From an uncultured Eubacteriales bacterium (lineage in GTDB: Bacteria; Bacillota; Clostridia; Oscillospirales; Acutalibacteraceae): 64,000 nucleotides of DNA. The notes under the pieces were generated by a model. The model ran no database searches and was not told the origin of the DNA. It saw only the letters and a list, made by a program, of their open reading frames with translations. How positions within the stretch are numbered: the first letter of the stretch is position 1; every line of letters begins with the position of its first letter. The translations under genes and the position numbers were made by a program. The stretch covers positions 62,001 through 126,000 of the forward strand of contig CAKSIG010000004.1 in assembly GCA_934463035.1 (NCBI GenBank), given 5' to 3'. Shown here in pieces: positions 17,991 through 25,385 of this stretch.

Positions 17991-18506
17991 ATGAAGAAAA
18001 AATATCTTGAAGCGGGGAAAATCGTCGGCACTCACGGAATCGGCGGTATGGTGCGAATACAGCCATGGTCGGATTCAAGCAGTTTTTTAAGTGACTTTTC
18101 GGTTTTTTATCTTGATGAACAGGGAAATGCTACTTTAAAAATTGAGAACGTTCGACCGCACGGAAATGTGGCAATAGCGAAAATCTACGGTTATGACAGC
18201 ATTGAAAAAGCCGAGGCGCTGCGCAACAAGATTATATATATATATAGGGAAGACTGTACCTTGTCTGACGGCAGGTATTTTATAAGTGATTTACTTGATT
18301 GCAGGGTATATGATTCTGAAAGTAAACGTCTTCTCGGAACAATAACCGATGTGTCGCAAACGGGGGCTAACGATGTATGGCATATTACAAATGATGGAAA
18401 AGAGTATTTAATACCTGTTATTGATGATGTGCTTGACAGCGTTGATATTGATTCCGGGGTTGTTTATATAACGCCGTTAAGGGGAATTTTTGACGATGAG
18501 AATTGA
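17991..18506 (+). CDS. rimM: 16S rRNA processing protein RimM
   Basis: 171-residue 30S maturation factor. The N-terminal half opens with KIVGTHGIGGMVRIQP, the family signature, and a PRC-barrel occupies the C-terminal half (ISDLLDCRVYD, EYLIPVIDDVLDSVD). It overlaps trmD by 11 bases, a usual coupling. Confidence 0.95.
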   Translation: MKKKYLEAGKIVGTHGIGGMVRIQPWSDSSSFLSDFSVFYLDEQGNATLKIENVRPHGNVAIAKIYGYDSIEKAEALRNKIIYIYREDCTLSDGRYFISDLLDCRVYDSESKRLLGTITDVSQTGANDVWHITNDGKEYLIPVIDDVLDSVDIDSGVVYITPLRGIFDDEN

Positions 18507-19239
18507 TATTATGACTCTTTTTCCCGAAATGTGCGAAAGCGTTTTGAACGAGAGCATAATCGGTCGCGCAAGGCGCGCCGGCAGGGTTGAGATTGTATGT
18601 GCGAACATACGTGATTTTGCAGGAAATAAACATAATAAGGTTGACGATATGCCATACGGCGGCGGTATGGGTATGGTTATGGCGGCCTCGCCGATATACG
18701 ATTGTTATAAAAGTCTGTATCAGCCCGATGAACCAAAACCGCACTTGGTATATTTGTCCCCAAAGGGCAAAACATTTGATCAGAGAACCGCCGAACGTTA
18801 TGCGAGCCTTGACAGGTTAGTATTACTGTGCGGTCATTATGAAGGTGTTGACGAACGGATTATAGAAGAAATTGTTGATGAGGAAATATCAATAGGCGAC
18901 TTTGTGCTTACGGGCGGCGAGCTTCCTGCGCTTACAGTAGCAGACGCGGTATGCCGTATGTTGCCCGGGGTTCTTTCTGACGATATATGCTTTGAGGAGG
19001 AAAGCCATTTTTCAGGTCTGCTTGAATATCCTCAATACACAAGACCGTCAGTATGGCACGAAAGAGCGGTTCCCGAAGTGCTTTTGTCGGGTGATCACGA
19101 AAAAGTCAGAATTTGGCGTCGCATAAAGTCGATTGAAATAACAAAATGTCGCAGACCGGATTTGTATGAAAAAGTCGAATTAACAGATAAAGATGAAAAA
19201 CTTTTCAAAAAAATTAATGAGGGAAAACTCAAATTTTAA
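18496..19239 (+). CDS. trmD: tRNA (guanine-N1)-methyltransferase TrmD
   Basis: Methylates G37 of tRNAs to prevent frameshifting. The start is ATG 18496 (MRIDIMTLFPEM); an earlier in-frame TTG is unlikely. The 247-residue SPOUT enzyme shows MPYGGGMGMVM, LCGHYEGVDERI and the knot region FVLTGGELPALTV. Complete and typical. Confidence 0.97.
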   Translation: MRIDIMTLFPEMCESVLNESIIGRARRAGRVEIVCANIRDFAGNKHNKVDDMPYGGGMGMVMAASPIYDCYKSLYQPDEPKPHLVYLSPKGKTFDQRTAERYASLDRLVLLCGHYEGVDERIIEEIVDEEISIGDFVLTGGELPALTVADAVCRMLPGVLSDDICFEEESHFSGLLEYPQYTRPSVWHERAVPEVLLSGDHEKVRIWRRIKSIEITKCRRPDLYEKVELTDKDEKLFKKINEGKLKF

Positions 19240-19322
19240 TCGCTAAATACGTCGATTTACACAAATACAAAAATGCTTTTCCTATGAATGTTGGATAATT
19301 ATTAGAACTTATTCACAAATAA

Positions 19323-19350
19323 TTGACGATTTCATTAAATGTGGTATAAT
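19323..19350 (+). promoter_or_regulatory. HPr promoter
   Basis: TTGACG (19323-19328) and TATAAT (19345-19350) are separated by 16 bases, about 45 bases upstream of the HPr start codon. The spacing and hexamers are close to consensus. Confidence 0.8.
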
Positions 19351-19395
19351 AGTATCATCAATATGAACGAGATGAAACTTTAAGGAGATATTACT

Positions 19396-19659
19396 ATGTG
19401 TGTTAAAGATGTGGTTATTCAGAATCAAGTTGGTTTGCACGCCCGTCCCGCTACTTTCTTTATTCAAAAAGCTAATGAATACAAATCTTCAATCTGGGTT
19501 GAAAAGGACGAACGCAAGGTAAATGCCAAAAGTCTTTTGGGCGTTCTCTCGCTTGGTATAGTCGGCGGAGCAACCATAAAAATTATTGTTGACGGTTCCG
19601 ATGAGAAGGAAGCGCTTGACGGTCTTGTAGAGTTAGTTGAATCCGGTTTTTCAGATTAA
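19396..19659 (+). CDS. ptsH: HPr phosphocarrier protein
   Basis: 87-residue phosphocarrier of the PTS. The phosphorylatable His is in GLHARPA (about residue 16) and the regulatory Ser, target of HPr kinase in Firmicutes, is in NAKSLLGVLSLGI. The presence of both residues argues for true HPr rather than the His-less Crh. It stands alone, not beside ptsI, as in many Clostridia. Confidence 0.93.
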   Translation: MCVKDVVIQNQVGLHARPATFFIQKANEYKSSIWVEKDERKVNAKSLLGVLSLGIVGGATIKIIVDGSDEKEALDGLVELVESGFSD

Positions 19660-19674
19660 TGCACATTTAATTTT

Positions 19675-19701
19675 GCCGGTATACATTTTTTGTGTGCCGG
19701 C
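19675..19701 (+). terminator. Probable HPr terminator hairpin
   Basis: An 11-bp stem with G-U pairs (19675-19685 and 19691-19701) around a T-rich loop lies 15 bases after the HPr stop. The following TGTAATTTCTTG is only moderately T-rich. Confidence 0.5.
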
Positions 19702-19713
19702 TGTAATTTCTTG

Positions 19714-19741
19714 TTGACAAATCAGATTTTGCTGGTATAAT
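19714..19741 (+). promoter_or_regulatory. tRNA-Pro promoter
   Basis: TTGACA (19714-19719) and TATAAT (19736-19741) with 16-base spacing and an extended TGG before the -10. It lies 25 bases before the mature tRNA 5' end. Confidence 0.85.
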
Positions 19742-19766
19742 TAAATAGTTGACTTTTGTTATATTA

Positions 19767-19844
19767 CCGGGTGTGGCGCAGTTTTGGTAGCGCGCTTGAA
19801 TGGGGTTCAAGAGGCCGCAGGTTCAACTCCTGTCACTCGGACCA
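19767..19844 (+). tRNA. tRNA-Pro, anticodon GGG
   Basis: Acceptor stem CCGGGTG pairs with CACTCGG, and the anticodon arm CTTGA-ATGGGGT-TCAAG gives anticodon GGG, reading CCC/CCU. The T arm contains GGTTCAACTCC. The discriminator A and CCA are encoded (19841-19844). Confidence 0.95.
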
Positions 19845-19845
19845 G

Positions 19846-19880
19846 AAAAAAGGACTTGCAGAAATGCAAGTCCTTTTTTA
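19846..19880 (+). terminator. tRNA-Pro terminator
   Basis: Strong hairpin: AAGGACTTGCA (19850-19860) pairs with TGCAAGTCCTT (19865-19875) around GAAA, followed by a T-run. It starts directly after the CCA end. Confidence 0.9.
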
Positions 19881-20183
19881 TTTAACTCCTTCCTGAGGAA
19901 CGAGTTAAATAACTTCGATATAAAATATTTGTTTGGTGCAGTAAATTGTTACGTATCGCATAGTGATTTTTCATTTTAATATTGTAAAAGTAAATTCAGC
20001 GTGCTATAATGTGAACAGGTGTTGATTTGCTTTATTTACAGATGTTGGATTGTGTGTTGAAAATTTTCATAAGGAGCAAAAGCTGCCGCAGGGCGGCTTT
20101 TCAAAAGCATAACAGTTAGCATATCCTAACCGTTATGTGACAAAGATGAAGATAATGTTTGTTCACTAAGGAGAGGCTATAAA
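19878..20183. other. Gene-free interval with inverted repeat, promoter and hairpin
   Basis: This 300-base stretch has no credible ORF. It contains an 11-bp inverted repeat TTATTTAACTC (19878-19888) with GAGTTAAATAA (19902-19912); a promoter TTGTAA (19982-19987) and TATAAT (20005-20010) at 17 bases with an extended TG; a 10-bp terminator-like hairpin (20078-20087 and 20092-20101, loop GCAG, ending TTTT); and the DtxR-like palindrome at 20108-20137. Transcription from the promoter to the hairpin would give a leader RNA of about 85 bases. Confidence 0.6.
20108..20137. promoter_or_regulatory. Candidate DtxR-family operator upstream of the hydrolase operon
   Basis: Twelve-base arms CATAACAGTTAG (20108-20119) and CTAACCGTTATG (20126-20137) match at 11 of 12 positions around CATATC. 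The inner GTTAG-N6-CTAAC is identical to the core of the larger palindrome at 23087-23124 in front of the DtxR-type gene. It lies 46 bases before the start codon of the first hydrolase gene. Metal-dependent repression is inferred. Confidence 0.6.
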
Positions 20184-20954
20184 ATGCTGTTTAAAACTTT
20201 GGGCGATAAGAAAAATCCTGCTGTACTGTTTTTCCACGCTATGGGCGTAACGGGAGAGAGCAGCGAGCCTGTGGCTCGTTATTTGCAGGACAGATATTTT
20301 TGTGTGCTTCCGACATCATCCGTTTATTGTGAGGGACAGAAATATCTTAACAAAGCGGACGAGACGAAGCAAATTGAGAAATTTCTGTGTGAACAGGGTA
20401 TAAATAGTCTTGCTTTAATAGTTGCATCTTCTATTGGGGCAGACCTTGCTATGGCTTTCATTGCACGAACAAAATTGCCGATAGATCATATCTTTTTTGA
20501 CGGTGGGCAGTTTGCGCAAATTGCAAAGGGTACGAGACGTATTATGACTCCGCTTCTGTATTTTGCAATCAAAAGCCTGTATTGGTCAAATGGCGGAACA
20601 CTTAAAAAAATATTGTGGTGTGATGATGACGCTATCAAACCATATTTTATTGCCGCAGGCAAGGCGCTGAAGTATGGCAATCTTCGCCGTCAGCTATCGG
20701 ATAGTCTGGAAGACAAGCCGTTTCCTAACCTGTCTGAAAAGTTGCAGAGAAGAGTATATTTTGAATTCGGCAGTATAGAGGAGCATTTAAAATACAGGAA
20801 TGCACTGATAAAAGCCTATCCGAAGGGTAATTTCCCTGTTTTTGAAAATTGCAACCATATGCAGTACCAGATTAGAAATCCGCAGGGATTTGCAAAAATG
20901 CTGCGGTCGATCATAGAAGATGATAAATTAATATTGGGAAATGACGGCGGTTAG
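20184..20954 (+). CDS. Alpha/beta hydrolase-fold protein
   Basis: A 256-residue cytoplasmic protein with an alpha/beta hydrolase pattern: oxyanion region FFHAMGVTGE near residue 20, a nucleophile elbow in VASSIGADLA (Ser about residue 82, a degenerate GxSxG), an acid around FGSIEEH and a late His in CNHMQYQ. Substrate unknown. ATG at 20184 follows AGGAGAGG. First gene of an apparent three-gene operon with an ATC-hydrolase-like protein and another hydrolase, downstream of the candidate metal-regulated operator. Confidence 0.78.
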   Translation: MLFKTLGDKKNPAVLFFHAMGVTGESSEPVARYLQDRYFCVLPTSSVYCEGQKYLNKADETKQIEKFLCEQGINSLALIVASSIGADLAMAFIARTKLPIDHIFFDGGQFAQIAKGTRRIMTPLLYFAIKSLYWSNGGTLKKILWCDDDAIKPYFIAAGKALKYGNLRRQLSDSLEDKPFPNLSEKLQRRVYFEFGSIEEHLKYRNALIKAYPKGNFPVFENCNHMQYQIRNPQGFAKMLRSIIEDDKLILGNDGG

Positions 20955-21033
20955 AAAATAGGGTCACCGATGATGTATGATTGATAAAATATCCGAATCG
21001 GTCGGATTTGGAAGAAAAGCAGAGAGGTGCAGA

Positions 21034-21678
21034 ATGAAATACATAGGAATGCCAATGGGAATGTGGGCTTTGTTTTCAGCCTCGTTTCGTAAACAACTGA
21101 CAGCTGTATTCGGTTACGATGTAAACACGGCAAAGGCTATCACAAAAGATGCAAAGCCGAAATATAAAGAGATCATTGCAGATTTGCCGGAGTTTGAAAA
21201 AAATGACCGTTTTAAGATGAATATTGTCAACTGTGCAATGTTAGGGGCGTTTATCCTGTCTATGCCGAAACGGCCGAATGTTGAGCGATTGACTGTATAT
21301 TACGCTGATGCGATGATGACAAAACCGATGAAGTGGTTCTGCCGCAAGAGCGGGAAGAAAAAATTCACCGAAAAAGATATTGTCGGAATGAAAGCAACCG
21401 CAGAGCTGAAAGCTGCCGACCGCAACCCGTATTCGTGGAATATGGACTATTACGAGTATCCCGACGGCAGCGGATATGAAGGACGTTTTACCAAATGCGG
21501 TATCTGCGTTCTTATGCAAAAGCTCGGACTTTATGATCTCACACCGGCATTGTGTCATCTTGACTACACAATGAGCGAGGCGGGCGGAGTTACGAATTTT
21601 GTACGCGAACACACGATAGCCTCTGGCGGACCGTATTGCGACTGCGGGTATAAGAGGAAAAATGATAATAAGATTTAA
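21034..21678 (+). CDS. L-2-amino-thiazoline-4-carboxylate hydrolase-like protein
   Basis: The 214-residue protein resembles the ATC-hydrolase family (an enzyme opening a thiazoline ring on the way to L-cysteine in Pseudomonas). The family-like C-terminal part contains TKCGICVLMQKLGL, TPALCHLDYTMSEAGG and a final GGPYCDCGYKRK; these Cys, Asp and His residues are its most conserved features. I choose ATG 21034, preceded by AGAGAGG, over an earlier in-frame start at 20977. Most family members are uncharacterised, and thiazoline substrate use here is not shown by sequence. Confidence 0.72.
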   Translation: MKYIGMPMGMWALFSASFRKQLTAVFGYDVNTAKAITKDAKPKYKEIIADLPEFEKNDRFKMNIVNCAMLGAFILSMPKRPNVERLTVYYADAMMTKPMKWFCRKSGKKKFTEKDIVGMKATAELKAADRNPYSWNMDYYEYPDGSGYEGRFTKCGICVLMQKLGLYDLTPALCHLDYTMSEAGGVTNFVREHTIASGGPYCDCGYKRKNDNKI

Positions 21679-21693
21679 GATAGGAGCAAGGTT

Positions 21694-22539
21694 ATGACGT
21701 TATATTCAGAAAAATTAAAACTATTTACGGCAGTACATCCGTGTGAAACCGTGACCGTATGCGGTGCGCAGTATCGTTATATTCAGTGCGGAAAAGCGGG
21801 CGCAAGGACGCTTGTGTTCCTAAACGGCGGTATGAACACGCTTGAAATGTGGATGGACTATGTTGACGGTTTGTCGGGTGATTACCGAGTTTTATTGTTT
21901 GATTATCCACAGGAACTGCGCACAAATCAGGAACTTGTGACGGGAATGCACGCGTTTTTCCAAAAGCTCGGTATTGAAAGTCCTGTTTTTATCGGCGCGA
22001 GCGACGGCGGTATGGTAGCGCAGATATATGTTCAGAAGTACCCAAATGAAACAGGCGGATTGGTTTTGATTTCTACCGGCGGAATGGATGAGAACACGCT
22101 GAAAAGTCTTAAAAAGAAATATTTCTTCGCACCGCTGATGCTGTGGTATATGAAGCACTGCAACTATGAAAAGCTCAAACCGAAGCTCATTGGGGCAAGT
22201 ATGCATCATATTCGCAATGAAAGCGCAGAAGAAATCGCGTACGCAAAAGATATGTTTGAAACAATCTTCAAGGATTATAAGCAGGAAAAAGATGTGCATA
22301 TTTCAGGGTTGCTTGCTGACCTTATGAACCAAAAGCCTGTGACTGAGGCTGATTTTGTGGCGCTTAAAGGTAAAATCCTTCTCATTCTGCCAGATCAGGA
22401 CTTCTTTTCAGGGAAAATGCAGGAAGATCTCATAAAATTGATGCACAATCCGCAAATTTCCTATGTTTCGGGCGGCCATCTGTCAACGGTGTTAAAAACA
22501 GATGATTATATTCGGGTTATCCGTAAGTTTTTAAGCTGA
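21694..22539 (+). CDS. Alpha/beta hydrolase
   Basis: A 281-residue alpha/beta hydrolase with an intact catalytic set: LNGGMNTLEMW (oxyanion region), nucleophile elbow GASDGGM (GxSxG), acid in LPDQDFF and His in GGHLS near the C-terminus. Esterase, lipase or C-C hydrolase activity cannot be separated by sequence. It starts 15 bases after the ATC-hydrolase-like gene with an AGGAG site, so it is probably cotranscribed. No signal peptide. Confidence 0.85.
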   Translation: MTLYSEKLKLFTAVHPCETVTVCGAQYRYIQCGKAGARTLVFLNGGMNTLEMWMDYVDGLSGDYRVLLFDYPQELRTNQELVTGMHAFFQKLGIESPVFIGASDGGMVAQIYVQKYPNETGGLVLISTGGMDENTLKSLKKKYFFAPLMLWYMKHCNYEKLKPKLIGASMHHIRNESAEEIAYAKDMFETIFKDYKQEKDVHISGLLADLMNQKPVTEADFVALKGKILLILPDQDFFSGKMQEDLIKLMHNPQISYVSGGHLSTVLKTDDYIRVIRKFLS

Positions 22540-22620
22540 TAAAAATTTAAAGAAAATTAATTGCACAATGAACCATAAGGCGGACGAAGCCTGTTTGGAA
22601 CAAATATAATCTGCAATAAA

Positions 22621-22665
22621 ACAAAGTCCGTATCGGTTAAATGATTGATACGGACCTTGTTTTAT
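22621..22665. terminator. Bidirectional terminator between hydrolase operon and DtxR gene
   Basis: Arms 22621-22634 and 22647-22660 pair over 14 positions with one mismatch, around a 12-base loop. TTTATCATTTT follows on the plus strand, and the minus strand continues TTTTATTG. Confidence 0.8.
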
Positions 22666-22669
22666 CATT

Positions 22670-23038
22670 TTAATTGTGTTTGAAGTCAACAGCATTTTTA
22701 ATTTTATTAAAACTGTCATCAGAGAGACTATGTTCAAGAAGGCAAGCTTCTTTTTCGGCTGTTTTTTCGTCTACACCGACATCGATAAGTCTATGCTTGA
22801 AGAAACAATGCCGTTCGTATATTTTTTCGGCTACAACACGACCGGTATCTGTCAGATACAGAATATTATCTTTCACAGAGATGAAACCGCCTTTTTTCAG
22901 AAGTGACACGGCACGGCTGACGCTCGGCTTGGTAACACCCAGCCATTCCGAAATGTCGATTGACCGCACGGTGCCTTTTTTTCGCTCAATAATTAATACA
23001 GTTTCAAGATAATCCTCACCGGAAGCGTGCAGTTTCAT
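22670..23038 (-). CDS. DtxR/MntR-family metal-dependent transcriptional regulator
   Basis: A 122-residue repressor with a winged HTH (IDISEWLGVTKPSVSRAVSLL, residues 27-47) and the dimerisation/metal domain, without the C-terminal SH3-like domain. Start ATG 23038 has AAGGA ten bases upstream; the in-frame GTG 23047 is too near. Positions aligning with the MntR metal site are D9, E12, H77, C99, E102 and H103. The Cys replaces the Glu99 of Mn-specific MntR and resembles the Cys of iron-specific DtxR/IdeR, so Fe versus Mn is unresolved. Its promoter overlaps a perfect palindrome, suggesting autoregulation. Confidence 0.88.
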   Translation of the reverse strand: MKLHASGEDYLETVLIIERKKGTVRSIDISEWLGVTKPSVSRAVSLLKKGGFISVKDNILYLTDTGRVVAEKIYERHCFFKHRLIDVGVDEKTAEKEACLLEHSLSDDSFNKIKNAVDFKHN

Positions 23039-23086
23039 ACCGTTCACATCCTTTATTGTATGTCGTTATTGTCAATTTTTCTGTAT

Positions 23087-23146
23087 GATATAATTCAGTT
23101 AGCAGCCTCTAACTGAATTATATCAAAAAGCAGTCAAAAAGTCAAT
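23087..23146 (-). promoter_or_regulatory. Autoregulatory palindrome and promoter of the DtxR-family gene
   Basis: Perfect 16-bp inverted repeat arms (23087-23102 and 23109-23124) flank six bases, with core GTTAG-N6-CTAAC. On the minus strand TATAAT (23122-23117) lies inside the palindrome, with TTGACT 18 bases upstream (23146-23141). Bound repressor would cover the -10. The plus strand also carries TATAAT inside the other arm (23089-23094), with a weak TTATTG at 17 bases. Confidence 0.8.
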
Positions 23147-23288
23147 CTGTTTGCCGAAAGTAATACTATGATATAAACGAATAGCCAACCGTAAAAAGGA
23201 AGCTATAAAGACCGCACAACAGGTGCGTTGATGACGGAAAACTGTATAGCAAAAAAAGATTGATTTTTTATTTATAGAGGCAAAAGTC

Positions 23289-23317
23289 TTGATTTTTAAG
23301 TCAGTTTCTGCTATAAC
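23289..23317 (+). promoter_or_regulatory. Promoter of the membrane-flavodoxin gene
   Basis: TTGATT (23289-23294) and TATAAC (23312-23317) at 17 bases, with TGC before the -10 (extended -10). This gives the gene its own start, about 165 bases downstream of the palindrome. Otherwise 23125-23288 shows nothing I can interpret. Confidence 0.6.
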
Positions 23318-23355
23318 AAGTACAATTAGTGTGATGTGAGCAAGGAAAATATAAA

Positions 23356-24270
23356 ATGAAGAATTCGAGATATAATAAAGCAAGACATTTTTTAATTTTT
23401 TGGACGCTATTTATCGGTATCGGTGCCATCGCGGGAGCTATCGGTATGATTTCCGACCCAAGCGGCAAGGCAATCGGAATGGACGGTATGCTTCCTTATT
23501 TCCAAGTTCTGCCGTTTGCCGATGTTTTGTTTAACGACCTGCTTTTTTCGGGATTTGCACTTCTTATCGTAAACGGACTTACAAATATAACGGCGGCTGT
23601 TTTGATGATCCTTAAAAAGAAGGTCGGTACTATATTGGGCGGTATATTCGGGGTTACGCTGATGCTTTGGATATGCATACAGTTTTATATGTTTCCGCTG
23701 AACTTTATGTCAACAATCTATTTTATATTCGGGTTGTGTCAGACGGCGACAGGTTATGCCGCTTGGGTGTTTGAAAAACAGGAATCGTTTTACGTTAATA
23801 AAAACAATTATCGCAATATCGGGAATAATCCAAAGGAATTAGTTGTATTTTTTTCACGTATGGGCTATGTAAGAAAAATTGCTTATGAGACAGCTGACAA
23901 AACAGGAGCTTGTCTTTATGAAATCAAATCAACAGAGCTGACAGAAGGCACGGCGGGATTTTGGTGGTGCGGACGGTTCGGTATGCACCGTTGGAATATG
24001 CCGATAAAGCCCGTTACGGTTGATTTGTCGAAATATGACCATGTTACGATATGCGCTCCTATATGGGTATTCGCACTTGCCGCACCTGTCCGCAGTTTTT
24101 GCATTGAGGCGTCGCACAAGATAAAAGATGCGGATTACATACTTATACATCACACATCAGGTAAATATGAAAATGCCGTTAAAGAAATGGACGGCTTACT
24201 CGGCATAACTCATTCGGGGTATAAAAGCATTCAGTGCAAAAAAGGGAAGTATAAGGTTATCAAGGCATAA
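23356..24270 (+). CDS. Membrane protein fused to a flavodoxin-like domain
   Basis: A 304-residue protein. Residues about 10-140 contain four hydrophobic segments (starting FLIFWTLFIGIGAIAGAIG). Residues about 155-304 resemble a flavodoxin: strand VVFFSRMGYVRKIA in the place of the FMN phosphate loop, YDHVTICAPIWVFALAAPVRSF (the typical second FMN loop region) and YILIHHTSGKY. The phosphate loop is less Ser/Thr/Gly-rich than in classical flavodoxins, so FMN binding is not certain. Such a fusion could couple a membrane electron path to a flavin. Located beside the DtxR-type regulator. Confidence 0.75.
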   Translation: MKNSRYNKARHFLIFWTLFIGIGAIAGAIGMISDPSGKAIGMDGMLPYFQVLPFADVLFNDLLFSGFALLIVNGLTNITAAVLMILKKKVGTILGGIFGVTLMLWICIQFYMFPLNFMSTIYFIFGLCQTATGYAAWVFEKQESFYVNKNNYRNIGNNPKELVVFFSRMGYVRKIAYETADKTGACLYEIKSTELTEGTAGFWWCGRFGMHRWNMPIKPVTVDLSKYDHVTICAPIWVFALAAPVRSFCIEASHKIKDADYILIHHTSGKYENAVKEMDGLLGITHSGYKSIQCKKGKYKVIKA

Positions 24271-24300
24271 TAAAAGCACGGCGTTTGCCGTGCTTTTATT
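24271..24300. terminator. Bidirectional terminator
   Basis: Perfect 12-bp stem (24271-24282 and 24287-24298), four-base loop, A/T-rich flanks on both sides. Serves the convergent flavodoxin-fusion and nagA genes. Confidence 0.9.
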
Positions 24301-24303
24301 GCT

Positions 24304-25374
24304 CTATAAGAATGTCTTAAAAATTTTACCGTTTATTATAACGGTCTTTAAATCTAATTCATCGTCAACAAGCAACAGATCTGCGTCATAACCAACCTGA
24401 ATTTTACCTTTGTTAACTCCCAATAATTCCGCAGGAGTAGTTGTAGCCGCCTGTACCGCGTCTTCAAACGGTATTCCGAATTCAACCGCTTTTTTCACAC
24501 AATCGAGCAGGGTGGCGGTACTGCCTGCAATAGTGCCATCAGCAAGCCTTGCCGCGCCGTTTTTTAAAAACACTTTAAGTCCGCCCGATTCATATTCGCC
24601 GTCCGGCAGACCTGCGGGTCGTATACTGTCGCTTATTAAGGTAACTCTTTCCGCTCCGAACATTTTGAAGGTTGCTAAAACAACAGATTTTGAAATATGG
24701 AAACCGTCGCATATCAGCTGTGCGTATATATGCTTTTCAAATGCCGCCCCAATCGGACCCGGATTGCGGTGATGAAACGGAGGCATTGCGTTATAAGTAT
24801 GAGTAAGGCAGTTCGCACCGTTTTCGATCGCTTCAAGGGCGGTGTCATAATCACAGTCTGTATGTCCGATTGAAACAATGCATTCGGGAGTTACCGACCT
24901 TATAAATTCCATACTGCCTTTTAATTCGGGGGCAATGGTGACCATTTTAACATTTTTGAATTGTTTGAAATCTTCTGCCGATGGGTCTTTTATAAACTTT
25001 TCGTTCTGAGCGCCTTTGTATTTTTTTGAAATGTACGGTCCCTCAAAATGAAAACCCAAAATATTAGCGCCGCAAAAGTTCGTTTTTGCCTGTACTACTT
25101 TATTCAAACTGTCATATCCCATTGTCATAGTAGTGGGTAAAAATGAAGTTGTACCGTGTTCGGCGTAGAATTTACACATCTTTTCAAAGTCTGCGTCCAT
25201 TGTATCCATACCTACGCACCCGTGAGTATGTACGTCGATAAGACCCGGGATCATTCTTAATCCGTTTGCGTTATAATCGCCGTTTTTTGTATTTTCCGAA
25301 ATACGTTTAATTGTTTTTCCGCATATTTCAACCGACACGAGCCTGCCGTTCACTCTCGCATTATATATTATCAT
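24304..25374 (-). CDS. nagA: N-acetylglucosamine-6-phosphate deacetylase
   Basis: Removes acetate from GlcNAc-6-phosphate. The 356-residue amidohydrolase shows the metal site start DVHTHGCVGMDTMDA, HFEGPYIS (metal Glu), the His-rich blocks SIGHTD, LTHTYNAMPPFHHR and catalytic Asp in LISDSIRP. Family length slightly short but complete. Eleven bases after nagB. Confidence 0.96.
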   Translation of the reverse strand: MIIYNARVNGRLVSVEICGKTIKRISENTKNGDYNANGLRMIPGLIDVHTHGCVGMDTMDADFEKMCKFYAEHGTTSFLPTTMTMGYDSLNKVVQAKTNFCGANILGFHFEGPYISKKYKGAQNEKFIKDPSAEDFKQFKNVKMVTIAPELKGSMEFIRSVTPECIVSIGHTDCDYDTALEAIENGANCLTHTYNAMPPFHHRNPGPIGAAFEKHIYAQLICDGFHISKSVVLATFKMFGAERVTLISDSIRPAGLPDGEYESGGLKVFLKNGAARLADGTIAGSTATLLDCVKKAVEFGIPFEDAVQAATTTPAELLGVNKGKIQVGYDADLLLVDDELDLKTVIINGKIFKTFL

Positions 25375-25385
25375 TTGCTCAACCT

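Noticed and set aside
19878..19912. Inverted repeat after tRNA-Pro considered as an attachment site or mobile element end
   Set aside because: It does not duplicate any part of the tRNA 3' end and no integrase gene follows; it is more likely a secondary hairpin.
23075..23080. TTGACA-like hexamer on the minus strand near the DtxR gene
   Set aside because: No -10 lies 16-18 bases downstream; the promoter with TATAAT inside the palindrome is better.
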